In this document: positions 17,114 to 25,838 of the stretch, in pieces
How positions within the stretch are numbered: the first letter of the stretch is position 1
Layout of the letters: each line of letters begins with the position of its first letter
Source: Microbacter sp. GSS18
Lineage (GTDB): Bacteria; Actinomycetota; Actinomycetes; Actinomycetales; Microbacteriaceae
Assembly: GCA_029319145.1 (NCBI GenBank)
Contig: CP119753.1
Span: forward strand, 930,001-994,000
DNA: 64,000 nucleotides
Direction of reading: 5' to 3'
The notes under the pieces: generated by a model
Databases searched by the model: none
Seen by the model: the letters and a program-made list of their open reading frames with translations, nothing else
Told to the model about the DNA's origin: nothing
Made by a program: the position numbers and the translations under genes

Positions 17114-18964
17114 ATGTCACCGCGCGCCCTCACTTCGCTCGAGCCCGCTGCCACGCCCGCCGAGCGCATCCGCAATTTCTGCATCATCGCCCACATCGAC
17201 CACGGGAAGTCGACCCTGGCCGACCGCATGCTGCAGATCACCGGCGTGGTCTCCGATCGTGACATGCGCGCGCAGTACCTCGACCGCATGGACATCGAGC
17301 GCGAGCGCGGCATCACGATCAAGTCGCAGGCCGTGCGCATGCCCTGGGCCACCGTTGAGGGCACCTTCGCACTGAACATGATCGACACGCCCGGCCACGT
17401 CGACTTCACCTACGAGGTCAGCAGGTCGCTCGCCGCGTGCGAGGGAGCGATCCTCCTCGTCGACGCCGCACAGGGCATCGAAGCGCAGACGCTCGCGAAC
17501 CTCTATCTCGCGCTCGAGAACGATCTGCAGATCATCCCGGTGCTGAACAAGATCGACCTGCCCGCGGCCGACCCCGAGAAGTACGCCGCCGAGCTGGCGA
17601 ACCTCATCGGAGGCGAGCCCGAGGACGTCCTCCGCGTCAGCGGCAAGACGGGACTCGGTGTCGAGGACCTGCTCGATCGCATCGTCGACCGCATCCCGGC
17701 GCCCGTCGGCGATGCGACCGCCCCCGCCCGCGCGATGATCTTCGACTCCGTCTACGACTCGTACCGCGGCGTGGTGACGTACGTGCGCATGGTCGACGGC
17801 AAGCTCGAGCCGCGCGAGCGCATCCAGATGATGTCGACGAAGGCCACGCACGACCTCCTCGAGATCGGCGTCTCCAGCCCCGAGCCGATCCCCACCAGGG
17901 GACTGGGCGTCGGCGAGGTCGGCTATCTCATCACCGGTGTGAAGGACGTGCGCCAGTCCAAGGTCGGCGACACCATCACGACCCACCGCAAGCCCGCCCA
18001 GGACCCGCTTCCGGGCTACACCGACCCCAAGCCGATGGTCTTCTCGGGCATCTACCCGATCGACGGGAGCGACTACGCCGACCTGCGCGAGGCCCTCGAC
18101 AAGCTGAAGCTCTCGGACGCCTCGCTCCAGTACGAGCCCGAGACCTCGGTCGCGCTGGGGTTCGGCTTCCGCTGCGGCTTCCTGGGACTGCTGCACCTCG
18201 AGATCATCACCGAGCGCCTGTCGCGGGAGTTCGGCCTCGACCTCATCACCACGGCCCCGTCTGTGACGTACGAGGTCACGACCGACACGGGCGAGACAGT
18301 CACGGTCACCAACCCGAGCGAGTACCCCGACGGCCGGGTCGCCGAGGTGTCCGAGCCCGTCGTCAAGGTGGGGATCCTGCTCCCCAAGGACTACGTCGGC
18401 ACCGTGATGGAGCTGTGCCAGTCGCGGCGCGGGTCGCTCCAGGGCATGGACTACCTCAGCGAGGACCGGGTCGAGCTGCGCTACAGCATGCCCCTCGGCG
18501 AGATCGTCTTCGACTTCTTCGACCAGCTGAAGTCCAAGACGCAGGGCTACGCCAGCCTCGACTACGAGCCGTCCGGTTCGCAGACGGCCGACCTGGTCAA
18601 GGTCGACATCCTGCTCCAGGGCGAGAAGGTGGACGCCTTCAGCTCGATCGTGCACCGCGAGAAGGCCTACGCGTACGGCACGCTGATGACCGAGCGGCTG
18701 CGCAAGCTCATTCCCCGTCAGCAGTTCGAAGTCCCCATCCAGGCGGCGATCGGCGCGCGCATCATCGCCCGCGAGAACATCCGCGCCATCCGCAAGGACG
18801 TGCTGGCCAAGTGCTACGGCGGTGACATCACCCGCAAGCGCAAGCTCCTCGAGAAGCAGAAGGAGGGCAAGAAGCGCATGAAGATGGTGGGTCGCGTCGA
18901 GGTCCCCCAGGAGGCGTTCATCGCGGCGCTGTCGGGGGACGTCGAGGGCAAGGACAAGAAGTAG
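17114..18964 (+). CDS. lepA: Translation elongation factor 4 (LepA)
   Basis: LepA is a ribosome-bound GTPase that promotes back-translocation or assembly of the 30S subunit. The 616-residue protein has G1 AHIDHGKST near residue 26, the switch region [11 protein letters not shown]3 DTPGHVDF near 94 and G4 NKIDLP near 148. The EF-G-like domains and the LepA-specific C-terminal domain ([20 protein letters not shown]...[16 protein letters not shown]) follow. Length is normal. Confidence 0.97.
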   Translation: MSPRALTSLEPAATPAERIRNFCIIAHIDHGKSTLADRMLQITGVVSDRDMRAQYLDRMDIERERGITIKSQAVRMPWATVEGTFALNMIDTPGHVDFTYEVSRSLAACEGAILLVDAAQGIEAQTLANLYLALENDLQIIPVLNKIDLPAADPEKYAAELANLIGGEPEDVLRVSGKTGLGVEDLLDRIVDRIPAPVGDATAPARAMIFDSVYDSYRGVVTYVRMVDGKLEPRERIQMMSTKATHDLLEIGVSSPEPIPTRGLGVGEVGYLITGVKDVRQSKVGDTITTHRKPAQDPLPGYTDPKPMVFSGIYPIDGSDYADLREALDKLKLSDASLQYEPETSVALGFGFRCGFLGLLHLEIITERLSREFGLDLITTAPSVTYEVTTDTGETVTVTNPSEYPDGRVAEVSEPVVKVGILLPKDYVGTVMELCQSRRGSLQGMDYLSEDRVELRYSMPLGEIVFDFFDQLKSKTQGYASLDYEPSGSQTADLVKVDILLQGEKVDAFSSIVHREKAYAYGTLMTERLRKLIPRQQFEVPIQAAIGARIIARENIRAIRKDVLAKCYGGDITRKRKLLEKQKEGKKRMKMVGRVEVPQEAFIAALSGDVEGKDKK

Positions 18965-19009
18965 CAGGCGGCGGCCGGCGCCTCACACCGAGCGTGCAGG
19001 GGCCGCCAC

Positions 19010-19015
19010 TAGGGT
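19010..19015 (+). promoter_or_regulatory. -10 box (TAGGGT) for the DUF1990-hemW pair
   Basis: TAGGGT ends 7 nt before ATG 19023. Confidence 0.6.
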
Positions 19016-19022
19016 GGACATC

Positions 19023-19673
19023 ATGCGTCGCGGGACCTTCAAGGACGAGACGGTCGACTATGCAGCGGTCGGCGCCACTCAGGCGCCCGACCTCATGCAC
19101 TACCCGCCCGAGCGAAGCATCCCCGCGCAGGAATCCTGGCGGATCGGCAGCGGCGAGGCACGCTTCCACACGGCATCGGAGTCTCTGCTGTCGTGGGGCG
19201 CCCAGCGCGGCGCGGGCCTGACGGTCCTCGACGTCCGTCCCGCATCCGGACCCATGTACTCCGGCGTGAGCTTCGCCGACGACGGCACCCCGATCGCCCC
19301 GAGCCGCAGCGAGGCGGATCTCCGCTACGACGAGAACGGCACCCCCTACGTCGCCGCCGGCGCGACGGTCTCGCTCGCAGGACGCGTGCGCGGTTACCGC
19401 GCAGACGCCGACCTGCGCGTGATCCTCGCCGTCGAGGAGCCGCGTCGGGTCGGCTTCGCCCTCGGCACGGTCTCGGGTTCGGTCGTCAGCGGCGAGGAGT
19501 CGTTCATGCTCGACTGGCGCGACAACGACGAGGTCTGGTTCACCGTGCGCGCCTTCGACGCGCCCACCGGTCTGCTGTACCGGATGCTGCCCGCGCTCGT
19601 CCGGCGACGTCGCCGCGAGCTGTTCACCGGGTACCTGCGCGCGATCTCGCCGCTGTACGCGACTCCGTCCTGA
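19023..19673 (+). CDS. DUF1990 domain protein
   Basis: The 216-residue soluble protein matches DUF1990, an uncharacterised actinobacterial and plant family. The typical blocks are YAAVGATQ near residue 14, the GSGEARFHTASESLLSWGAQRGAGL region near 43, and DWRDNDEVWFTVRAFDAPTGLLYRMLPAL near 166. The fold may resemble SRPBCC lipid-binding proteins, but I infer that loosely. ATG 19023 is chosen over the in-frame GTG at 19014 because that codon lies inside the -10 region. It ends 2 nt before hemW. Confidence 0.85.
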   Translation: MRRGTFKDETVDYAAVGATQAPDLMHYPPERSIPAQESWRIGSGEARFHTASESLLSWGAQRGAGLTVLDVRPASGPMYSGVSFADDGTPIAPSRSEADLRYDENGTPYVAAGATVSLAGRVRGYRADADLRVILAVEEPRRVGFALGTVSGSVVSGEESFMLDWRDNDEVWFTVRAFDAPTGLLYRMLPALVRRRRRELFTGYLRAISPLYATPS

Positions 19674-19675
19674 CC

Positions 19676-20893
19676 GTGGGCTCGGCACTTCCGCTCGGCG
19701 AGCCGGTCCCGCCCGACGGCTCGCTGCCGGCGGGCACGCGCGTCGACCCGGCCTCGCCCTTCGGCGTGTACCTCCATGTCCCGTTCTGCCGCGTGCGCTG
19801 CGGGTACTGCGACTTCAACACGTACACGTCGCAGGAGCTGCGGGGCGCTCGGCAGGAGGACTACGCCCACGAGGTGCTCCGCGAGATCGCGCTGGCGCGC
19901 GGGGTGCTCGAGCACGCGGGGGACATCCGCCCCGCGTCGACGGTCTTCTTCGGCGGCGGCACCCCGACGCTGCTGGCGCCGGGCGATCTCGCGCGCATGC
20001 TGGACGGCGTCCGCGACGCCTTCGGCATCGACCCGGGCGCCGAGGTGACCGTCGAGGCCAACCCCGACACCGTGACCGATGAGGTGGCGCAGGTCCTCGC
20101 CGACGCCGGCGTGACGCGCCTGTCCATCGGCATGCAGTCCGCCGTGCCGCACGTCCTGCGGACCCTGGATCGCACGCATCGCCCCGAGTCCATCGGGACG
20201 GCGGTGGCGGCTGCGCGGGCGGCGGGGCTCCACGTGAGCCTCGACCTGATCTACGGCGCGCCGGGCGAGTCCCTCGACGACTGGCGGACCTCGCTCACGG
20301 CGGCGCTCGCGCACGACCCCGATCACGTGTCGGCCTATGCCCTCATCATCGAGGACGGTACGGGTCTCGCCCGGCGGATCCGCCGGGGCGAGGTGCCCGC
20401 GCCGGACGACGATCTGCAGGCCGACATGTACGAGCTGGCGGACGGGATGCTCGCTGACGCCGGGTACTCCTGGTACGAGATCTCGAACTGGGCGCGGTCC
20501 GACGACGCGCGGTCGCGTCACAATCTCGCGTACTGGCGGGGAACGGACTGGTGGGGCTTCGGACCCGGCGCGCACAGCCACATCGGCGGCGTCCGCTTCT
20601 GGAACGTCAAGCATCCCGCCGCCTACGCCCAGCGCCTCGCGGCCGGAGAGACCCCGGCCGCCGGCAGGGAGCGCCCGGACGACGACGCGCGTGCGCTCGA
20701 GCGCGTGCTGCTGGGAACGCGCATCCGCGAGGGGTATCCGATCGCGGCGCTGAGCGCGACGGCGCGCCGGGGCGTGGCGGGTCTGATCGCCGACGGCCTC
20801 GTCGAGGGCCCGGCGGCGATGCGGGGGCGCATCGTCCCGACCCTGCGCGGAAGACTCCTGGCCGATGTGATCGCGCGCACCCTCACGTCGTGA
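19676..20893 (+). CDS. hemW: Heme chaperone HemW (radical SAM)
   Basis: HemW inserts heme into target proteins and is often mislabelled as coproporphyrinogen III oxidase. The 405-residue protein has the radical-SAM cysteines CRVRCGYC at residues 38-45 and FFGGGTPTLL near 90. SRHNLAYWRG near 283 carries the HNxxYW motif typical of HemW rather than HemN. GTG 19676 lies 2 nt after the DUF1990 stop, so the two are cotranscribed. hrcA follows, a common order in Actinobacteria. Confidence 0.93.
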   Translation: MGSALPLGEPVPPDGSLPAGTRVDPASPFGVYLHVPFCRVRCGYCDFNTYTSQELRGARQEDYAHEVLREIALARGVLEHAGDIRPASTVFFGGGTPTLLAPGDLARMLDGVRDAFGIDPGAEVTVEANPDTVTDEVAQVLADAGVTRLSIGMQSAVPHVLRTLDRTHRPESIGTAVAAARAAGLHVSLDLIYGAPGESLDDWRTSLTAALAHDPDHVSAYALIIEDGTGLARRIRRGEVPAPDDDLQADMYELADGMLADAGYSWYEISNWARSDDARSRHNLAYWRGTDWWGFGPGAHSHIGGVRFWNVKHPAAYAQRLAAGETPAAGRERPDDDARALERVLLGTRIREGYPIAALSATARRGVAGLIADGLVEGPAAMRGRIVPTLRGRLLADVIARTLTS

Positions 20894-20944
20894 GGCCTGC
20901 CGAATCGCCGCGGGCCCGGGAGGACCCGCCCGGCACGGTACCGG

Positions 20945-20950
20945 TAAGAT
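20945..20950 (+). promoter_or_regulatory. -10 box (TAAGAT) for hrcA
   Basis: TAAGAT directly abuts the CIRCE operator, so repressor bound there would occlude the transcript start. Confidence 0.6.
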
Positions 20951-20976
20951 TGGCACTCACGACCAACGAGTGCCAG
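20950..20976 (+). promoter_or_regulatory. CIRCE operator (HrcA binding site)
   Basis: TTGGCACTC, nine bases, then GAGTGCCAG. This matches the CIRCE inverted repeat TTAGCACTC-N9-GAGTGCTAA in arm length and spacing, with G/C changes in the outer bases. It lies between the -10 box and the hrcA start, so HrcA probably represses its own gene and the downstream dnaJ. Confidence 0.9.
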
Positions 20977-20987
20977 CGAGGGGGATG

Positions 20988-22028
20988 ATGGTCAGCGAAC
21001 GGGGACTCCAGGTGCTGCGGGCGATCGTCCAGGACTACGTGGACACCCGCGAGCCGGTGGGCAGCAAGTCGATCGTCGACCGGCACGCCTTCGGCGTGTC
21101 CGCCGCGACGATCCGCAACGACATGGCCCTGCTCGAGGAGGAGGAGCTCATCGAGGCTCCGCACACCTCGTCGGGGCGCGTGCCCACCGACAAGGGCTAC
21201 CGCGTCTTCGTCGACCACCTGGCCGAGATCCGGCCGCTGACCACCGCGCAGCGGCAGGCGATCGCCTCGTTCCTCGAAGCGCCGGGGGATCTCGACGACA
21301 CGCTCGCCCGCACGGTGCGCGTGCTGTCGCAGCTGACCGGGCAGGTCGCTCTCGTGCAGTACCCGTCGTTCGCGCGCGCGACGGTAACCCACGTCGAACT
21401 CGTGCAGCTCGGGGGCGGGCGGATGCTGGTGATCGTCGTCACCGACACCGGCCGCGTCTCGCAGCGGCTGGCGTTCGTGCGCGACGAGTTCGACGAGGCC
21501 GAGCTCGGGCGCATCCGCGCCGAGCTCGGGACGATGCTCGTGGGTCGATCGGTGCGCGACGGACTGCAGCGTATCGGGGACCACCTCTCGTCGACGGCCA
21601 GCCTTCCGGCGCCGCTCGAGGAGGCGACGGCGGCCGTGTTGCGCGTGGTCGGCGAAGAGCTCGAGGAGTTCCGCCAGGATCGGCTGGTGATGGCGGGCAG
21701 CGCGAACCTGGCCCGGCGCGAGGCCGACTTCCGCGGCAGCATCTCGCCGCTGCTGGAAGCCATCGAGGAGCAGGTCACGCTGCTGCGGCTCATGGGCGAG
21801 ATGGTCGCCGACGAGCAGGGCCTCGCGGCGAGCATCGGGCGTGAGAACCAGGCGTTCGGGCTCACCGAGGCGTCGGTCCTCGCCAGCGACTACGACTCGA
21901 CGGTGGCCCGTGCCCGCATCGGCGTGCTGGGGCCCACACGCATGGACTATCCGAGCAATCTGGCTTCGGTGCGCGCGGTGGCGCGCTACCTGAGCCGTCT
22001 GCTCGACGAGGACGAGGCCGCCCGGTGA
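20988..22028 (+). CDS. hrcA: Heat-inducible transcriptional repressor HrcA
   Basis: HrcA binds CIRCE operators and represses heat-shock chaperone genes. The 346-residue protein starts MVSERGLQVLRAIVQDYVDT. It has the N-terminal winged helix (GVSAATIRNDMALLEEEELI near 40, TSSGRVPTDKGYRVFVDHL near 62) and the family C-terminal EASVLASDY and IGVLGPTRMDYPS motifs near 290-320. I chose ATG 20988 of two adjacent ATGs because it matches the family start, with GAGGGG just upstream. The CIRCE element lies 12 nt before it. Confidence 0.95.
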   Translation: MVSERGLQVLRAIVQDYVDTREPVGSKSIVDRHAFGVSAATIRNDMALLEEEELIEAPHTSSGRVPTDKGYRVFVDHLAEIRPLTTAQRQAIASFLEAPGDLDDTLARTVRVLSQLTGQVALVQYPSFARATVTHVELVQLGGGRMLVIVVTDTGRVSQRLAFVRDEFDEAELGRIRAELGTMLVGRSVRDGLQRIGDHLSSTASLPAPLEEATAAVLRVVGEELEEFRQDRLVMAGSANLARREADFRGSISPLLEAIEEQVTLLRLMGEMVADEQGLAASIGRENQAFGLTEASVLASDYDSTVARARIGVLGPTRMDYPSNLASVRAVARYLSRLLDEDEAAR

Positions 22029-22079
22029 CGGGCGGGCCGACGACACGGATGCCGCCTGCGGGCGGCCGGGAAGGCGACA

Positions 22080-23195
22080 GTGGCTGACCACTACGAAGTG
22101 CTCGGGGTCTCGCGCGATGCGAGCCCGGACGAGATCAAGAAGGCGTACCGACGGCTCGCACGCCAGCTCCACCCGGACGTCAATCCGGGTGAGGAGGCCG
22201 CCGAGCGGTTCAAGCTGGTCACGCACGCGTACGACGTCCTGAGCGACCCCGACCAGCGCGCCCGCTACGACATGGGCGGCGACACCGCGTTCGGCGGCGG
22301 TGCCGCGGGATTCGGCGGATTCAGCGACATCTTCGAGACCTTCTTCGGCGCCGCCGCCGGCGGCGGTCGCGCGGGTCGCCCGCGATCGCGGCGCGAGCGT
22401 GGCCAGGATGCCCTCGTGCGCGTCACGCTCGACCTCGGCGACGTCGTGTTCGGAGTCCACCGCGACATCGAGGTCGACACGGCCGTGCTGTGCGAGACCT
22501 GCGAGGGCTCGTGCTGCCAGCCGGGCACGTCGCCCGTCACGTGCGACATCTGCCACGGCTCCGGTCACGTCCAGCGGCAGGTACGCAGTCTCCTGGGGAA
22601 CGTGGTCACGTCGCAGCCCTGCGGCGTCTGCCAGGGCTACGGAACGACGATCCCGTACCCCTGCGCGACGTGCCAGGGTCAGGGGCGCGTGCGCGCGCGC
22701 CGCACCGTGTCCCTCGACATCCCGGCCGGCGTCGAGAGCGGACTCCGCCTGCAGCTGCCGGGGTCGGGTGAGGTCGGCCCGGCGGGCGGCCCCAACGGCG
22801 ACCTGTACGTCGAGGTCACCGTCTCGCCCCACGACGTCTTCAGCCGCGACGGCGACGACCTGCTCGCGACGCTCGAGGTCTCGATGCCCGACGCGATCCT
22901 GGGCACCTCGACCACGATCGAATCGCTCGACGGCCCCGTCGACCTCGAGGTGCGTCCCGGCGTCCAGTCCGGCGACGTGCTCACGATCAAGGGACGGGGG
23001 ATCACGCCCCTGCGCTCGACGCAGCGCGGTGATCTGCGCGTGGGCGTCCACGTGGTGACTCCGACGCGGCTGGACGCCAAGGAGCGCGCCCTCATCGAGG
23101 ACTTCGCCCGGCGCACCAAGGCACCGGCGCCGCGACTGGGCGAGTTCCAGCAGGGTCTGTTCGCCAAGCTCCGCGACCGGTTCCGCCACAGCTGA
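22080..23195 (+). CDS. dnaJ: Chaperone DnaJ (DnaJ2 type)
   Basis: DnaJ is the Hsp40 partner of DnaK. The 371-residue protein has the J domain at residues 1-66 with HPD (QLHPDVN) near 31. A Gly/Phe region follows, and then four zinc-binding repeats at about 139-207 ([32 protein letters not shown]). The first lacks the final Gly of CxxCxGxG, which I believe is normal in this genus. The GTG start at 22080 has AAGG upstream. It follows hrcA by 51 nt, so it is likely under the same CIRCE control. No dnaK or grpE is in the window. Confidence 0.95.
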   Translation: MADHYEVLGVSRDASPDEIKKAYRRLARQLHPDVNPGEEAAERFKLVTHAYDVLSDPDQRARYDMGGDTAFGGGAAGFGGFSDIFETFFGAAAGGGRAGRPRSRRERGQDALVRVTLDLGDVVFGVHRDIEVDTAVLCETCEGSCCQPGTSPVTCDICHGSGHVQRQVRSLLGNVVTSQPCGVCQGYGTTIPYPCATCQGQGRVRARRTVSLDIPAGVESGLRLQLPGSGEVGPAGGPNGDLYVEVTVSPHDVFSRDGDDLLATLEVSMPDAILGTSTTIESLDGPVDLEVRPGVQSGDVLTIKGRGITPLRSTQRGDLRVGVHVVTPTRLDAKERALIEDFARRTKAPAPRLGEFQQGLFAKLRDRFRHS

Positions 23196-23196
23196 C

Positions 23197-23928
23197 ATGG
23201 TCCTGCACTTCGTCGCCGAGGAGGCCGCCTCCGCGCAGCCCGGTGACACGCTCGTGCTCGCGGGCTCGGAGGCGCATCATGCCGCCACGGTCCGCCGACT
23301 CCGGGCGGGGGAGCACGTGACGGTCGGCGACGGCCGCGGCGCGTGGCTCGAGGGGGTCTGCGAGGCCGCCGCCGCGCGCGAAGTGGTCGTGGCCGTCCGG
23401 CAGCGGCGCGACGTGCCGGCGCCGACGTCGCGGCTCGTGCTCGTGCAGGCACTGGCGAAGGGCGACCGCGACGAACTCGCGATCCAGGCGGCGACGGAGC
23501 TGGGCGTCGACGGCATCGTGCCGTGGCAGGCGGCGCGCAGCATCTCGCGGTGGGAGGGCCCCAAGCGGGAGAAGGGTCTGGCGCGCTGGCGCACGATCGC
23601 ACGCGAGGCCGGCAAGCAGGCGCACCGCGCCTGGCTGCCGGAGGTGGAGCCGATCGCGGGCACCGCCGACATCGTGAAGCGGGCCGCGCAGTCCCGTGTG
23701 CTGGTGCTGGAGCCGACCGCCGACGAGCCGCTCACGCGAATCGACGCGGGCGATCGGGCCGAGACGCTGCTCGTCGTCGGTCCCGAGGGCGGCATCGCCC
23801 CCGAAGAGCTCGCCGCCCTCGCCGCTGCGGGCGCCCGCTCGGTGCGCCTGGGCGACACGGTCCTGCGCACGTCGACGGCGGGGCCCGCCGCGATCGCCGT
23901 GATGAGCGCCCGCCTCGGACGCTGGTGA
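23197..23928 (+). CDS. rsmE: 16S rRNA (uracil-1498-N3)-methyltransferase
   Basis: RsmE methylates U1498 of 16S rRNA with SAM. The 243-residue SPOUT protein has LVLVQALAKGDRDELAIQAATELGV near 75, the IVPWQAARSISRW motif near 108, and the C-terminal knot LLVVGPEGGIAPEEL...VRLGDTVLRTSTAGPAAI near 190-233. It starts 1 nt after the dnaJ stop, so the two are tightly coupled. The hrcA-dnaJ-rsmE order is common. Confidence 0.94.
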   Translation: MVLHFVAEEAASAQPGDTLVLAGSEAHHAATVRRLRAGEHVTVGDGRGAWLEGVCEAAAAREVVVAVRQRRDVPAPTSRLVLVQALAKGDRDELAIQAATELGVDGIVPWQAARSISRWEGPKREKGLARWRTIAREAGKQAHRAWLPEVEPIAGTADIVKRAAQSRVLVLEPTADEPLTRIDAGDRAETLLVVGPEGGIAPEELAALAAAGARSVRLGDTVLRTSTAGPAAIAVMSARLGRW

Positions 23929-23938
23929 CCCCCGTCGG

Positions 23939-23944
23939 TAGACT
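23939..23944 (+). promoter_or_regulatory. -10 box (TAGACT) for the HIT-phoH-era operon
   Basis: TAGACT lies 10 nt after the rsmE stop and ends 7 nt before ATG 23952. Confidence 0.6.
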
Positions 23945-23951
23945 GATGGGC

Positions 23952-24299
23952 ATGAGCGAACCTTCGATCTTCACGCGCATCCTCACGGGCGAGGTCCCGT
24001 CCGAGATCATCGCGCAGACCGACAACGTGTTCGCGATCCGCGACATCGCGCCGAAGGCGCCGGTCCACCTTCTGGTGATCCCGAAGTCCGGGCAGTATCG
24101 CGACGTCGTCGAGCTCGCCGCCGGCGATCCCGGGCTGCTGACCGAGATGATCTCGCTGGCGGACACGCTGGCGGCGGAGCACTCCGACGGGGACTTCCGC
24201 CTCGTGTTCAACACCGGACCGAATGCCGGGCAGACCGTGTACCACGTGCACGCCCATGTGCTCGCGGGCTCGCTCGAGGAGAAGACCCTCGGTGGCTGA
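23952..24299 (+). CDS. HIT-family nucleotide hydrolase/transferase
   Basis: The 115-residue histidine-triad protein resembles HinT, which hydrolyses AMP-lysine and other adenosine phosphoramidates. It has IFTRILTGEVPSEI near residue 6, HLLVIPKSG near 39 and the triad YHVHAHVLAG near 97. ATG 23952 is preferred over the ATG at 23946 because of the -10 spacing. It overlaps phoH by 8 nt. It heads the operon HIT-phoH-ybeY-corC-era. Confidence 0.92.
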   Translation: MSEPSIFTRILTGEVPSEIIAQTDNVFAIRDIAPKAPVHLLVIPKSGQYRDVVELAAGDPGLLTEMISLADTLAAEHSDGDFRLVFNTGPNAGQTVYHVHAHVLAGSLEEKTLGG

Positions 24300-25371
24300 C
24301 GACACGCCTGCCGTCGAACGCATCTACGCGGACGGGGTCGCCATGGTCCAGCTGCTCGGGCCCCAGGACCGCCTGCTGCGCGTCATCGAGCGCGAGCATC
24401 CCGATGTCGACGTCCACGTGCGCGGCAACGAGATCACGCTGACCGGTGAGCACCGCGCCGTCAGCGCCGCCCGCGAGCTCGTCGACGAACTGCTCGCGAT
24501 GACGCGCTCGGGCCACGGACTCGAGCCGACCGACGTCGCCAGCTCCAGCCGCATCCTGCGCGCCGAGGGCGGTCCGCGGCCGTCCGAGGTCCTCGGCGAG
24601 GCGATCCTGTCCTCGCGCGGCAAGGTGATCCGCCCCAAGACGCTCGGCCAGAAGGGCTACGTCGACGCCATCGACGAGAGCACCATCGTGTTCGGCATCG
24701 GCCCCGCCGGCACCGGCAAGACGTACCTGGCGATGGCGAAGGCCGTGCAGGCCCTCCAGCGCAAGGAGGTCAGCCGCATCATCCTGACGCGTCCCGCCGT
24801 CGAGGCGGGGGAGCGGCTCGGGTTCCTCCCGGGCACGCTGACCGACAAGATCGACCCGTACCTGCGGCCGCTGTACGACGCGCTGAACGAGATGATGGAT
24901 CCCGAGCTCGTCCCCAAGCTGATCGCGACCGGAACGATCGAGGTCGCTCCGCTGGCGTACATGCGCGGCCGGACCCTCAACGACTCGTTCGTCGTCCTCG
25001 ACGAGGCTCAGAACACCACGCCCGAGCAGATGAAGATGTTCCTGACGCGCCTCGGCTTCGGCACCCGCATGGTCGTCACCGGCGACATCACCCAGGTCGA
25101 CCTGCCTCAGGGGGCATCCGGACTGCGGCTGGTGACGCGCGTGCTGAGCGACATCGACGACATCCACTTCTCCTACCTGACCAGCGACGACGTCGTCCGC
25201 CACACGCTCGTGGGACGCATCGTCGACGCGTACAGCGAGTACGACGAGCGGCGACTGGCCGCCCGGCGCGAGCGCGACGAGGCGTCGGAGCTGGCGAACC
25301 GGGCGGAGCGTCGCGGCCACATGCGGCCGAGCGGGCCGCGCGATCATCTTCCGAAGCGAGGACGCTCATGA
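24292..25371 (+). CDS. phoH: PhoH-family ATPase
   Basis: PhoH is a cytoplasmic ATPase, probably acting on RNA with YbeY. The 359-residue protein has an N-terminal KH-like region, Walker A GPAGTGKT near 139, and Walker B FVVLDEAQNTTPEQMK near 233. GDITQVDLP near 263 follows, then a charged tail. GTG 24292 overlaps the HIT stop; starting further upstream would read out-of-frame HIT sequence. It overlaps ybeY by ATGA. Confidence 0.95.
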   Translation: MADDTPAVERIYADGVAMVQLLGPQDRLLRVIEREHPDVDVHVRGNEITLTGEHRAVSAARELVDELLAMTRSGHGLEPTDVASSSRILRAEGGPRPSEVLGEAILSSRGKVIRPKTLGQKGYVDAIDESTIVFGIGPAGTGKTYLAMAKAVQALQRKEVSRIILTRPAVEAGERLGFLPGTLTDKIDPYLRPLYDALNEMMDPELVPKLIATGTIEVAPLAYMRGRTLNDSFVVLDEAQNTTPEQMKMFLTRLGFGTRMVVTGDITQVDLPQGASGLRLVTRVLSDIDDIHFSYLTSDDVVRHTLVGRIVDAYSEYDERRLAARRERDEASELANRAERRGHMRPSGPRDHLPKRGRS

Positions 25372-25838
25372 CGATCGAGATCAGCAACGAGTCCGGCGCG
25401 CCGGTCGACGAGGCCGTGCTGCTGCGCCTCATGGAGCACAACCTCGCTGAGCTGCACGTCAGCCCCGACGCGGACGTCGCGATCCTCGCCGTCGACGAGG
25501 GTGCGATGGAGGCGCTCCACGTCCAGTGGATGGACGAGCCCGGCCCCACCGATGTGCTGAGCTTCCCCATGGACGAGCTGCGTCCGGGCACCGAGGACCA
25601 GCCTGCTCCGCCCGGCCTCCTGGGAGACATCGTGCTGTGCCCGCAGGTGGCCGAGACCCAGGCGGTCGCCGCGAAGCACTCGACCCTGGACGAGCTGATC
25701 ATGCTGACCACGCACGGCCTGCTGCACCTGCTCGGCTTCGACCACGCCGAGCCTGACGAGGAGCGCGAGATGTTCGCCCTGCAGCGCGACCTGATCGCCT
25801 CGTTCACCCTTTCGGAAAGGCGGCGCGGCCGTTCATGA
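25368..25838 (+). CDS. ybeY: Endoribonuclease YbeY
   Basis: YbeY is a zinc-dependent single-strand RNase for 16S rRNA 3' maturation and ribosome quality control. The 156-residue protein has PTDVLSFPMDE near 60, LGDIVLCPQVA near 84 and the metal motif HGLLHLLGFDHAEPDEEREMF near 114-134 (HGxLHLxGxDH). Length is typical. It overlaps both neighbours by four bases (ATGA), so the operon is translationally coupled. Confidence 0.96.
   Translation: MTIEISNESGAPVDEAVLLRLMEHNLAELHVSPDADVAILAVDEGAMEALHVQWMDEPGPTDVLSFPMDELRPGTEDQPAPPGLLGDIVLCPQVAETQAVAAKHSTLDELIMLTTHGLLHLLGFDHAEPDEEREMFALQRDLIASFTLSERRRGRS

Noticed and set aside
17117..18655. A 512-codon minus-strand frame opposite lepA.
   Set aside because: It mirrors lepA codon structure (third-position GC) and has no recognisable feature.
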